This document shows positions 10,494 through 21,465 of a DNA stretch of 64,000 bases, piece by piece; position 1 is the first letter of the stretch, and each line of letters begins with the position of its first letter. Below the pieces are notes generated by a model. It saw only the letters and a list, made by a program, of their open reading frames with translations, searched no databases and was not told the DNA's origin. This DNA is from Teratosphaeria epicoccoides (Eukaryota; Ascomycota; Dothideomycetes; Mycosphaerellales; Teratosphaeriaceae). The stretch is taken from positions 62,001-126,000 of the forward strand of contig JADDMT010000084.1 in assembly GCA_021401465.1 (NCBI GenBank). The letters are read 5' to 3'. The position numbers and the translations under genes are program-made.

Positions 10494-10796
10494 ACTGATG
10501 GCGGGGCTGGGGCTGGTACCTGCAAAGATTGACTTTAGGGGTGTTCTTCTTGGCGTTCGTCGCATAGCATGATAAGAATGGGAGACGCATCGTCCCGAGG
10601 TTTCGTTTCATCTCGGAGCGCTACTGCGCTAAGTCATTTCAGGCTTTGAACTCCGGCTCAGATCTCAGGAAGGCGCAAACGTCGTTTCCAGCACTGGATC
10701 GGCGCCCCTGCTGCCTTGCTGCCACACGAGGCAGGTTGTGAAAGTGGCGTGAGGCTCCACACGCGCAAGCTTTTCCAAGCCGACCGTGGGACAAGT

Positions 10797-11345
10797 TCAT
10801 GTCTTGAGTGTGGCACCAACGGGTGCATTCTGCCCATCGACCACTTGATCCCTCTCCTTCACGCCATCCTCCAACACCTGCCTCTCCTTGCCCATGAATC
10901 GCCGCTGGAACAATTCATAGCCGAGACCGATGACGATGGGCAGTGCAACGATGATGGCCGTTACCCGTCGCGCGGCAGGGCGATATCTTGGCTCAAGTAC
11001 TCCTGTGGTGATGACTTTGCGCGTAGCTTCCCATCCTCGGGTGATGTCCTGAGGCTCTTTGACCACAGGCGCAGCTGGCCGAGGAGGAGCAGGTGGTGCG
11101 AATGGGTTGAGCCAAGAAAGGGAGGAGCGAGGTTTAGGTGGGGCTGTTTGGACGAGAGGTGAAGGCTTGAGAGGCCGTTCCTTCGACTTGTTGTGAGGTT
11201 GAGGAGGGGGTGGGCGAGGTGTCGAGTAGTTTCGTCGCCCCTGCATGGTCAGCATTTCATGTACTGATGGTGCATTTGTGTTGAGCGTGGGCGGAGTGGA
11301 TTCATGTTCACATTCCGTGCCGCAGGGCTGCATCGGCGATAACAT
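10797..11345 (-). CDS. Small proline-rich single-pass membrane protein, probably mitochondrial
   Basis: The open frame has 182 codons. The reliable part begins near 11243 (GRRNYSTPRPPPPQP), and a CTGAC branch-like motif plus CAG sit just before it, so the first 34 residues shown in this frame may really be intron, with a presequence exon further upstream that I cannot place. The body has a Pro-rich linker (LSWLNPFAPPAPPRPAAPVV), a helix EPRYRPAARR, one transmembrane segment (VTAIIVALPIVIGLGYELF) and a polar tail ending GATLKT. NYSTP after an Arg-rich stretch looks like a processing site for matrix import. The function is unknown. It is convergent with the SDR gene, about 300 bp away. Confidence 0.6.
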   Translation of the reverse strand: MLSPMQPCGTECEHESTPPTLNTNAPSVHEMLTMQGRRNYSTPRPPPPQPHNKSKERPLKPSPLVQTAPPKPRSSLSWLNPFAPPAPPRPAAPVVKEPQDITRGWEATRKVITTGVLEPRYRPAARRVTAIIVALPIVIGLGYELFQRRFMGKERQVLEDGVKERDQVVDGQNAPVGATLKT

Positions 11346-12009
11346 TCATCCGAGTAGATCTGAGATACCATGATACATTGGATGTACAGTCGCGATTACG
11401 GGGAAAACAATCAACAGACACCCTCCTTTTTCTCTCTTTCTTCCCATTGTCCATACTGTCACTCTCCATGATGTTGCACGTGCACGCTGCTGTACTGGCG
11501 AAGCAGGCGCCACCCCGCCTCGTCTCGCTCGTCCAGTCGCAGTTGCAGCGGCCCCAGCCACCACTCCGGAGCTGTCGGCCGTCGTCATCGAGGCCCTGCG
11601 ATAAATGCAGAGGTACATGTAAGTTAGGTAGAGATCAGGATCTGCAACTCTCTGATGCTTTGCTCGAGGACTGTTGTGCTGTATAATCGTCTGTTCTTCC
11701 CGGCGGACGAGGATCATACCTTGAGCTTCGCCATCGCAGCCTCGACAGCCGGCATCTTGGAACAGTTCACTTGTTGCTACAGTTTCAACTTTCTGCCAAG
11801 TCTTCCCACTCGAAACATTGCACTTCCATCGTACGCTCGAGGCGCACGGTCGGCGATCCCCTCTCGGACTGAACGACACCGACGTCAATTATCAACCCGG
11901 TCAATAACTTAAGGTCAATACACTCGAGGCTTGCGACAGCCTCAGGACACCAACCGCACACTACTCCACCTGGCCAAGCCGGTCTAGCTTCTTCCGAAGG
12001 TCCGTCAGC
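11346..12009. other. Intergenic, 664 bp
   Basis: Bidirectional promoter region between the small membrane protein and the MARVEL-like gene. A missing first exon of the minus-strand gene could lie here. C/T-rich leader sequence precedes the plus-strand start at 12010. Confidence 0.4.
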
Positions 12010-12703
12010 ATGATCTCCGGCCTCTTCTTCCTCTCGTGGCGCATCTTCGAAATCATCACTCTAGTCCCCATCGTGGGCATACTCGGCTACTTCGTCCACT
12101 ACTTCAACGACCACAACCTGCTCACTCCGACCTACATCCTGGTACTCTTCATCGTCAGCGTCATCGCGCTTGCTTGGGCCGTCTTCACGACCATCGACTA
12201 TTTGCGCGCCAGACATGATGCATTCTTCGTGGCACTATTCGATCTGGGCCTGGTCGGGGCCTTGATCGCTGGTGTATACTACCTGAGACGAGCCGCTGGA
12301 GCGAATTGCACCAATGCTAGCGCTGCATCGACGTCCAGTGGCTTCTACATATCCGTGCACACGAACAAGGACTGTGCGATGCTGAAAGCGAGCTTTGCGC
12401 TTGGCATTATCAACATTATCGCCTTTTTCATCACCTTCGTAAGTCTCAGACTATCACAACCTGGAACCATCACAGATCTTCATGCTGACGAGTCTGACGC
12501 AGCTCCTCGCCCTCCTCGTGGCACGAAATCACCGCAACGACGACCGCGTAGTCGTGAAACGCGAATATCGCACCTCGCACCATGGGTCCCGCCATCGGTC
12601 GAGGAGCCGAGACTATAGGAGCAGCAGAGACTATGGATACGACCGTCCGAGCAGCGGCAGGCGAAGTCACCATTCGTCGACCAGGAGACAGTACTACGTA
12701 TAA
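12010..12703 (+). CDS. MARVEL-domain-like four-pass membrane protein
   Basis: Exons 12010-12438 and 12503-12703 join in phase 0 (donor GTAAGT, acceptor GACGCAG), giving 209 residues. Four hydrophobic segments are evident: ITLVPIVGILGYFVHYF, TYILVLFIVSVIALAWAVF, FFVALFDLGLVGALIAGVYY, and, after a Cys-containing loop (NCTNAS...DCAMLK), ASFALGIINIIAFFITFLLALL. The tail is rich in Arg, Ser, His and Tyr (SRSRDYRSSRDYGYDR). This is the fungal MARVEL/Nce102-like layout. Nce102 proteins sense sphingolipids at eisosomes, and a Pil1 gene is also in this window at 39 kb, though not adjacent. The specific role is unknown. The spliced end is clearly better than the read-through frame, which lacks the last TM half. 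Confidence 0.8.
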
Positions 12704-14244
12704 AGAAAAGCCAAGAAGGTCAAAATTTGCGATGCGAGCGAGGTCATCCTGCAGAAACGCGTCGGATTCAGGTTTTTGCGAACGAGCATTGGACATACGG
12801 GTTCAGTGTTTCCCTCTTGGAGGTTCGCTTTGGTCAGTTTGGGAGATCTCTTGGTCCTCCTGGTAGAGACCTGCTTATTTACGACTTCACGACCATTGTA
12901 CTTATCCGGCGGCTATCTGTTGCCCGAGATACCATACTGTAACCACGAAAGAGTTCATGCCTAGTCCTGACCGTCCGAACTGTGGTTGCTTTTCGCTCTC
13001 CGGACCAGCAGATTTAGCAAGCTGAATATCCGTCCGTCGTGTTCAAGGTACGAGGCCTCATTGACACAAATGACAGGATCGAAGAAACTCGCGAGCGGGC
13101 AAGGACCTGTGCATCTGGCATCGTCGACTTGAGCTGGTGGTAATCAACTTTCCTTGACATGGCTGATTTTGTTGCAGTGCATTCAACGTCTACAATTTTG
13201 GAGGTGAGCTGCATCAGACGCTTTGATTGGGCTTTTTGACCATGTTTCCTAAAAGTTGTCCAGGGAAACTTGCGCATATATCCTCAGACCAATTCGAGCT
13301 TTGGTGGTCCGTGCACGATATCGATACATAAAATCGCAAAGCTACCGTGATGGTTGGATGTGACCTTGATGGTAGCAGACCACGATTCTGGTTAATGACA
13401 TATCGCGTCGAAGAAGCTTACTACCATCGATCGGACCCGGCAGCTCCACGCAAAGAAGTCACTGATCCATTCGGCACCGTCAAGAACACACGCTGTGCAA
13501 AGAGCGTTCGTTCGTTTGACGCAGGGCACTCAACATGTGCAACGGCCAATCCCCGCGACATCATTCCCAAGGCGGCACCATCGCGATCCTCAAACCCATC
13601 CCTCGCGTCGAGTGGTGCCCTCTACGGCATGATCTTGCATTACGCATTGCGCAAGACACTTCGACCACGCAAACTCAAGCTTCCATCGACGGGCTAGGCG
13701 CGTACAAGACCCACACAGGCCGCATCGTGATACAGTAGGTCCTCTAACCCTACTTGGGCAGCGGAGCTGCGGGACTGATTGATGGTAGTCGCGATGGCGA
13801 TCTTCGTGCTTCCCCTTACAGGCCGGAGGCGGAGGTGTTGAGGGAGTTTAGGTTGCCGAGTTATGTTGCGGATGGTGGGAGTTGGGATCTGGGGCAGAGT
13901 TTGGATCTGGGCGTTGGCGGGGAGGGGATTATTGGGAGGAGGGTGAGTTTGCTTTTGGATGGGGTGGTTTGGGGCGAGGGGATTATTGGGTGGAATTGAT
14001 TGATCCGGAACACGAGGACCTTGACGCATGTGTGACCTGGATGCCATCTTGCGTGCGTTATCGACGCTCGAAACCAATTGAGTTGTCAGGAGCATCAGGC
14101 TCCTCAACATTCACACAAGTGGCCACTGGCTCACAAAAGCAGGTGTGTCACACAGCCATCTTTGGGGAGACCCAATATTCCTCCCGCCATTCTTTTCATA
14201 TCTTCGACCTGCAAACTCGAAGCAACTGTGGAAAGGAAAGCCAT
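12704..14244. other. Gene-poor 1.5 kb with weak coding-like fragments
   Basis: No recognisable protein. Frames at 13535-13738 (RIAQDTSTTQTQASIDGLGA) and 13790-13999 (RPEAEVLREFRLPSYVADGG) have gene-like composition and could be two exons of one small gene or a remnant, but no family or clean intron supports this. The rest looks non-coding. Confidence 0.35.
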
Positions 14245-14910
14245 TCAAGCCAGGCGATAATGAGGATGTCTGGTCAATGGCAATGTAAGTGCAACATCTA
14301 ACCACCATTTGGCGTCATTCCCAGTCATCGATATCCCAACCCCCGAGAACACGAATGTCCCAGGCAGGAAGATGATCGTCAACGCCGCAATGACTTTCAT
14401 GGAGTTGCCGTAGCATGCAATAGAGCTGGTGACCGCACATTCCGTCGATAGCGTTGGCGAGCTGTTCCCAGCCGACGAAGAATCATGCCCGTCATATCCG
14501 CGCTCGCAAATCTCTGGAGACACCATATGGAATCGGGTCGTCGTGTCTCGAGATCGCTCTCCTCACGTTGTTGCGGTGGCATTTGTGAGTACACGTCCAG
14601 ACGCTCGAGCGGGTCGTAGAGCTGGTATTCTGCAGGCATGATGCCGGATTTTGCGTCGAGGGAGAGTCTCGTGGAAGACAAGGATGTAGAACATGAACGG
14701 GTCCTGGATGTCGGCGGCATCGGTGTTCTGGAGAGCGTCTACGAGGCGCTCTTGGAATTCCAGACGCCGAGAGTGCTGGGCCTTGCAGGCGATGATGTAG
14801 GTCGTGGTGTGCCGGGCAAGTCGTGCAGCATGTATGTGCTGAAAGGCACGTGTTGGGTGTGCTCGTGCCTTCGCGGCTGCTGGCAAAAGAACTCTTGTGT
14901 CACAGGACAT
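14245..14910 (-). pseudogene. CorA-like magnesium-transporter-domain protein, degraded
   Basis: Peptide typical of the Pezizomycotina CorA-like proteins appears in pieces in different minus-strand frames: LEFQERLVDALQNTDAADIQ followed by DPFMFYILVFHETLP (around 14760-14690), then NSMKVIAALTIIFLPGTFVF and KWWLDVALTLPLT (14410-14290), which is the hallmark C-terminal membrane segment. Between these, the frame changes at least twice without a good intron, and about 80-100 expected residues are scrambled. Sequence up to about 15614 (for example WPTVGNILVEPPPS) may be more of the same gene. CorA-like proteins carry divalent cations across membranes, but this copy is unlikely to work. It could be real if several introns were missed. 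Confidence 0.5.
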
Positions 14911-17483
14911 ACGTCAGGCCATGAGCGTTGCGTTGTCGACATGGAACTCATCAACACGTTCAAGGTGACCCCTGCCGTCGTATCTGGCGGAATCTCCAGG
15001 ACTCCAAGAATCTGGTTCACCCAACAGATGGCTCAGGAACTGCGGCGAGACTCCAAGTCGTTCAAGCAATGGCATGATTTTGGCCGAGCTCAAAGACAGT
15101 CCGCATACAAAAGATGTGTCGTCGGCCCTCTCAATGTTGCCAAACCTGCTTCATGGTTAGTTATCGTGTCTAATAATTGGTAAGGCCCAGCCGAAGATCA
15201 TACAGTGCCAAAAATGAGACCCAATCTTTCCGACTGGATGCTTCAATGCCCTGCTGATCGTCAGATCTGATCTCAGAGAGTATGCACTGTCCTGGTCACC
15301 TTGAGATAATCCGTGCAAGTCTGCTCGCCTGAGGCAGTCCGTTGGCTCAAGCCGCCAGCCTTCTGTTCGATAACTCCGGACATAGATTCGTGAGAGAAGT
15401 TTTCGAGGTTCGGCAGCAGACCTTGAAATGTGCGCCACGTCATGAATGGCCCCTGAGAGGGCGGAGGCTCGACCAGGATATTTCCCACCGTCGGCCAGAG
15501 TCTTTTGGACGACCTTGTGAATACTCGCTCGCCGGAGCCCGGTCTTCTTGCCATATTATGTCTTGGCTGACATTGTGACGGACGATTGGAGTCGCCTGCG
15601 CATCTTCTATCCATGATTAGGGAGTTTGACCAGAATCATGTCAGCGTGCAGGTTGGGAGGCTGCACGCGAGAGCTGATCTGCAAGCATAACGGGGGCTGT
15701 GAACTGAAACGCCAAGGAGTCGGATCGCCCGCAGCCTTAGGCTGTAGCTGTAACGAGAGAACTCGGGCTGAGGGACGCAGGCACGTAACCTTGTGCCGCG
15801 TTCTGATGGGTTGTTATCAGGCGCCACCCGGGGGGACCGTTCCACTTGCACCGCCATGTTGCCTTGTCCATGGATCTCAGATGTTATGGAACAGGTGCGG
15901 TGCCAAGTCTGGTGCCCAGCTCGTACATCGCAAGTCACAAAGCTCGTTGATCTGGCGTTCTTCATTGCGCTTACTGCAGAGAGACATAGCCCGGTCACTC
16001 TGTTCGTGAGCTTGGGAGACGGTCCATCTGGGATTCTGACCAAAGTAAAGAAGGAAACTTGCAATGTGGTAACTTCCACCTGCATCGTGGCGGTACTTCT
16101 GCACCGATGCGGCGCATATAACTCCTCAGTGATAAGTACAGCCCGACCAACGAGTCAAGAGCTGGACACAGGCGCCGAAGTCCGTGTCTGAGTGATGTGT
16201 CGGGATGCTCGCAGCATTGCGAGACTATTCCAGGTCACGCAGCAAACACTTTGCAGGGCCTATACTGAGTTGCAGTCTGCGTTCTTGCGATCACCAAATA
16301 CCCATCTTCGACCTCTTTCCCGGATCAGCGAGACACGGCAATGTTACATAGCGCGCCTGACAGGTCGACAAACAACCAGGACGATGGAAGGTCGAGACTA
16401 GAGACGCAAATGCCGCCATCTTCGCCGTCGAGGGGCACACCACACAAAAGCTGGCGACGCAATCGTGCGAGCAAGATCGAGCGTCAATGCAGTGGCTTCT
16501 CGACATGGGGCTTTTGTCGTCTAACGTGCGACACTCTCCAGCGAGGTAGACTGGGCCACGTTCTCACGAAGGCTGAAGTATCAGATGACACGTACAATGA
16601 ACCGCTGTAATGGCGGGGATATGTTGGAATCCTTCACATCCACTTTGTTTTCCGACTCGAGTCTGTAAGATGGCGCGTGTGCGGCTGATATACGTGCGCA
16701 CTTTCGACAACGGAGCGAAGAAGCGATTGAGCCGGAGCGGCTGCCACAATAACCAGCGCGGCAGTCTGTCATCGGGCCAGGTGTGCCTTTGCCGTACGCG
16801 GACAAGCTCTTCGACTATGTTCGCGCAGACACTTATGCGCAGCACTTGTTCTGTGCGACGAAGCATCGCTGCAGTCGGTTGTGCATGACGCTCCAGCGCC
16901 TTCAGCGGCCGATGGCACGAATAAAGGATGGGTGAAATTGTTCAATCAGAATTGGAATCTAAGTTGAAGAGGATGCCGAACGACGGCCAGGCTGAGAAAC
17001 AGAGAGCACTGTTGAGCCTATCGAAGGCATCATGGGGCGTGATGTTGAGCGCTGTACTAGCTCGTCATGCTAAAGCACTTCTATGCCAATCAAGGCATGA
17101 AGGGACGGAGGTATTCTTGGCGCCGTCCACCCGAAGTAGCGGACTGATTTGAGCCATCTTGAACACGCCGTCGATTGTGAGGTCGACGTAGGTGCTGGTG
17201 CTGTGGAAGTATCTCATAGCAGGCTTAGGCTTCTGCTGCCCTCCACAACTCGGCACACCGCACGCCCGGCCTTGGCACTTGATTCAAGCACCATCAATCT
17301 AATTTAAAGTCCGCAATATCCGGCGTCGTTCCTGGTCATATTATTGCCGCGCACGATGCCAGTAGCGTACCAATGCCGATCAACTCCACCCGACCACGGC
17401 GCATCACCTGTATTGCTCGCCTATGTCGTTACTAAGGTAGCTGCATCCCGGCCAATGCCTCAATCTTCTTCCCTTTCTCTACA
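14911..17483. other. Gene-poor 2.6 kb
   Basis: Many short frames, none resembling a protein I know. The left part may hold the 5' remains of the CorA-like gene. A minus-strand fragment at 17065-17256 (PKPAMRYFHSTSTY then MAQISPLL) loosely resembles the sequence in front of the F-box-like gene at 5100-5000, hinting at a second decayed family member. The right end is the promoter of the malonyl-CoA synthetase gene. Confidence 0.4.
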
Positions 17484-19516
17484 ATGCTCGCCAGATCATC
17501 ACAGCTTTTCTCGCGCAGCATCCGTAATCACAGGCCGAGTCCCTGCACCATCACGCAGGACATTGGAAGACCACCAGGACAGTCAGCACTGCGCATTGGA
17601 TTGGTACCAAGGTCGCGTGCTCGTTACTTATCGATACATGCATCAGTCATGGCACCTTTGCAGCGGACGCCCTTCTTCGATGCAATTGAGAAACATGACC
17701 CAGAGAGCATAAGTGTCGTCCATTCACCGTCTGGCAGGACATTCAAGTATGGCACATTATTGCATGATGTAGCGGCCAACAAGGACAGATTACTGCTTGG
17801 ATTGGGAAAGACAGAGGACAGCATCAAGGGCGAAAGAATTGCCTTTATCATCGAGAATAGCTATGACTATGTAGGTGCGTAGCAATGCGAACATTTACAT
17901 GAAGCGAGAAGGCGAAGCACGCCGGCTAATGGTAAGTCTGTCTCCCAGTCACTCTCCTTACCTGTCTCGCATCCAATGCCATAGCGGTCCCTCTCGCGGC
18001 AGGCTTCCCGCCCGGCGAGCTGAGGTACAGCTTGAACCAAAGTGGAGCATGTGCCCTTGTCACGTCTGCAAAGAATAAAGCACACGGCGAAAAGGTGCTA
18101 GCAGTGGGACTGGAGCATGATATCAAGTATGTGGTCCATCAGAAGATCGAGAAAGGAGTAGAGAGCACGGGCTCAATACATTGGTCTGGTTCATCAGATC
18201 AGACGGAGGGTGGCATGATGCTGTATACGTCTGGCACGACTGCGAGACCGAAGGGAGTCCTGCTAGACACATCGGTGCTGGCAGCCCAGGCGAAGAGCAT
18301 GATACAAGCATGGGACTACACTCCAAAGGATCGGCTGCTGCATGTTCTACCTTTGCATCACATTCACGGTACCGTAAACGCGATGCTCACGCCACTCATG
18401 GCCGGTTCCTCGATCGAGATGATGTTCCCATTCAATGTCGACAACGTCTGGAAACGCTTCGCTGCACCTTTCCTATCTGACACGAATGGACATAGCGGCG
18501 GCGAGACCAATGGCTCCAGTGAGCCACAACAGAAGGAGAAGATTACGTTTTTCACGGTCGTTCCGACGATCTGGGCGCGAATGCTGCAATCGCACCCACA
18601 CTTGCAGCCAGACTTGCAGGCAGCTGCAAACAAGGCAATCAAGAGGGAGAACTTGAGACTCAACATATCTGGCTCAGCGGCTCTGCCTACCCCAACGAAA
18701 GACAAGTGGACCAAGCTCTCGAGCGGGAATGTGCTCCTTGAACGCTACGGCATGACAGAAGTCGGCATGGCGCTCTCTTGCGGCCTAACAGACGCAGACC
18801 GCATCGACGGCTCAGTAGGCTGGCCTCTGCCATCAGTGGAAGCCAGGCTGGTGGATCCAGATACGAAGCAGCTCATCGAAGTTGACCAAGACGTTGACTT
18901 CCAAGGCAAGGAGAGGACAGGCGAGATCCAGCTCCGTGGTCCCACGATATTCAAAGGCTACTGGCGGAACGAAGAGGCTACCAGGAAGGAGTTCACTGAA
19001 GATGGCTGGTTCAAGACGGGCGACATTGCTGTGCGAAAGAGAGTAAAGGGCACAGGTACAGGCAGCTCCGGCTCCTGGGCGAAAGGCCCGTCGTACTTCA
19101 TCCGCGGCCGCGCCTCCGCAGACATAATCAAAACAGGCGGCGAGAAGGTCTCTGCGCTGGAAGTCGAGCGCGAGCTTCTTGGCCTACCAGAGGTGGAAGA
19201 ATGCGCCGTCATCGCTCTGCCATCTGAAGCTTGGGGGCAGAAGGTCGCGGCTGTCATCGTACTTTCCGAGCACGGCGAGACTGCAGGAAAGGAAGGCAAG
19301 GCGTGGTCGGCTATGGACATGCGGCGAGCGCTGAACGGCAAGCTAGTGGCGTATAAGATCCCACAGGATATGAAGACGGTGAAGGAGATCCCGAGAAATG
19401 CTATGGGAAAGGTGAACAAAAAGGATTTGGTTGAACATGTGTTTGGAAGTCAAGCGGAGATCAGGAGGAGGAGTATTGATGTGGCGGAGGAGAGAAAGCA
19501 GGCTAAGTCAGGCTGA
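17484..19516 (+). CDS. Malonyl-CoA synthetase (ACSF3-type acyl-CoA ligase)
   Basis: It would ligate malonate (or methylmalonate) to CoA with ATP, in mitochondria. Exons 17484-17874 and 17985-19516 (donor GTGCGT, acceptor CATAG) give 640 residues and restore YDYVGAVPLAAGFPP. The N-terminal 55 residues (MLARSSQLFSRSIRNHRPSP) are a matrix-type presequence; an internal Met56 at 17649 could start a cytosolic form. The AMP-binding P-loop YTSGTTARPKG lies near residues 211-221. The block LPLHHIHGTVNA, then SGSAALPTPTKDKW, LLERYGMTEVGMALS, DGWFKTGD, the hinge RGRASADIIKTGGEKVSALE, and IPRNAMGKVNKK with the catalytic Lys all fit the ACSF3/AAE13 branch. It has a fungal Gly/Asn/Ser insertion near residue 300. 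Confidence 0.9.
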
Positions 19517-19849
19517 TCGATGATAGGCAGAGAGCAGTTTCGATCCAGAGAGTTGTGCATACATAGTGAAAGATACAGCCTCGAGAGATAAAGTACCTCA
19601 GATATGGTATAATGTGGTTTGTGACCGTTGGAGGTGTCGATTTCACAATGCTCAGCCCACCTGTAATCTTTCAGCCTACTGCGTCATCGCTTCCTAGAAA
19701 GCAGAACGATTACCTTGTGTTTACACAGCCTGCTTGCTTGCGACAACTTCTTGCGTAGACCGTGTGTGTCTGTTTTTTTTTCACGCAAATAAATCCAGAC
19801 TCCACCACGCCGTCTGGGCACGATCGAACTTCATACTTCACTGCCTGCC

Positions 19850-21465
19850 ATGGTAAAAGAGACGGCATATTACGACGCCCTCGGGGTGTCACCCACCGCG
19901 ACTGAAATCGAGATCAAGAAAGCGTACCGCAAGCAAGCGATCAAACTCCATCCAGACAAGAACCCAGATGACCCGTCTGCGGGCGAAAAGTTCCAGGCAG
20001 TCGGTGAAGCGTACCAAGTCCTGTCCAACGCCGACCTTCGTAAGCAGTACGACCAACATGGCAAGGAAGGAGCGAAGCCCGATAGCGGCTTCGAGGATCC
20101 AGCCGAGTTCTTTACCATGATCTTTGGCGGTGAGACATTTACAGACTGGATCGGTGAGATTAGCATGATGAAGGACTTGACCAAGAGCATGGAGATCAGT
20201 ATGAAGGAGATGGAGGAAGAGGGTCAAACGGCGGCGGAAGCGACTGCGAATGCGGAGGGCACGACGGCGGGTGTGCAGGCGGATAAGAATGCGCAGGGCG
20301 TGAAGGTGGAGGAGGAGCGGCAGAGTACGACGGAGGTCCCGATACGGGAGAAGACGAATGGAAGGACCGCTGCGGCTAGTACTGCTGCGACTGCATCAGG
20401 TGCGTCGACGTCCACTAAGCCGCAGGGTGTGCCGACGCGGCTGGCGATCACCGATAAGACGGAGGAGGAGGCGGCGGCGACTGCGGCGGGCATGACAGAC
20501 GGCGAGAAGAAGTTGCGGGAGAAGGAGAAGAAGAAGGGCGGATTGACGAGAGAGCAGAGGGAGGAGTTGGCGGCGTTTGAAGAGGAGAGGAGGAAGGTGC
20601 GGCAGGAGCGGGTGGACACGTTGGCGAAAAAGCTGGTGGAGAGGATCAGTTTGTGGACGGAAACGGATAAGGGAAGGGATGTTACGGAGGCTTTTAGGGA
20701 GAAGATGAGGTACGCATGCTGAGACACTTGAAGGGTTGAGGATGCTAACATAACGACAGGCTCGAGGTGGAAAACATGAAAATGGAATCTTTCGGCATCG
20801 AGATCCTACACGCCATCGGCCAGACCTACGTCCAGAAGGCTAGCACCTTCCTCAAATCTCAGAAGCCAATTATTGGTGGCGTGTCTGGCTTCTTCTCCCG
20901 CCTCAAGGACAAGACTACCATGGTCAAAGACACTTGGGGTACTGTTAGCACAGCCATCTCTGCGCAAATGGAAATCGAGGAGATGGCGCGAATGGAGGAG
21001 AAGGGCGGCGAGGAGTGGACGGATGCGAAGAAGGCGGAGTACGAGAAGAGAGTCACAGGCAAGATCCTAGCGGCGGCATGGAGAGGAAGCAGATTTGAGA
21101 TCCAGAGTGTGTTGAGGGATGTGTGTGATTTGGTGCTCGGAGATAGGAAGGTGAAGATGGAGAAGAGGGTGGAGAGGGCCCAGGCATTGGTCATTATTGG
21201 GGAGATGTTTGTGAAGGTATGTCTTACCGTCTTTGTTTTTCTTGGGCTTGGAGTGAATCGCTGACTTAAGTTTCTGCAGGCGGAGAGAGATCCAGATGAA
21301 GAAGGCGATTACATGGCTTTTGAGCAGCTGATGGCGGAGGCCACGGCGAAGCGGGAGAAGAAGGAGGACCACAAGAAGTCTTCAAGGCACCCGAAGCACG
21401 CGGGTGGTCGTGGCCGGGAGTCGAGTGCGGATCCGTATGTCGCGGGTGAGACGACCAAGGTGTAA
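19850..21465 (+). CDS. DnaJ (class C) protein with C-terminal X domain, CAJ1/DJP1-like
   Basis: An Hsp70 co-chaperone. Exons 19850-20709, 20760-21216 and 21280-21465 give 500 residues; introns start GTACGC and GTATGT and end ACAG and GCAG. The J domain occupies residues 6-70, with HPD at 34-36. A G/F-like region and an Ala/Thr/Glu-rich low-complexity linker (about 120-215) follow. The X domain spans roughly 220-440, including LTREQREELAAFEEERRKVR and FGIEILHAIGQTYVQKASTF. The tail is charged and ends GETTKV. In yeast this architecture is found in Caj1 and Djp1, the latter helping peroxisomal import; which one this matches is not resolved. The linker has strong GC-rich codon use but stays in frame. 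Confidence 0.9.

Noticed and set aside
11346..11888. 180-codon minus-strand frame
   Set aside because: Composition changes several times and no domain is seen; at most a small part could be a 5' exon of the neighbouring membrane protein.
12439..12618. Unspliced C-terminus of the MARVEL-like protein
   Set aside because: Reading through the GTAAGT breaks the fourth membrane segment; splicing to 12503 completes it.
20224..20751. 175-codon minus-strand frame
   Set aside because: Antisense shadow of the DnaJ gene; the plus frame has the J and X domains.
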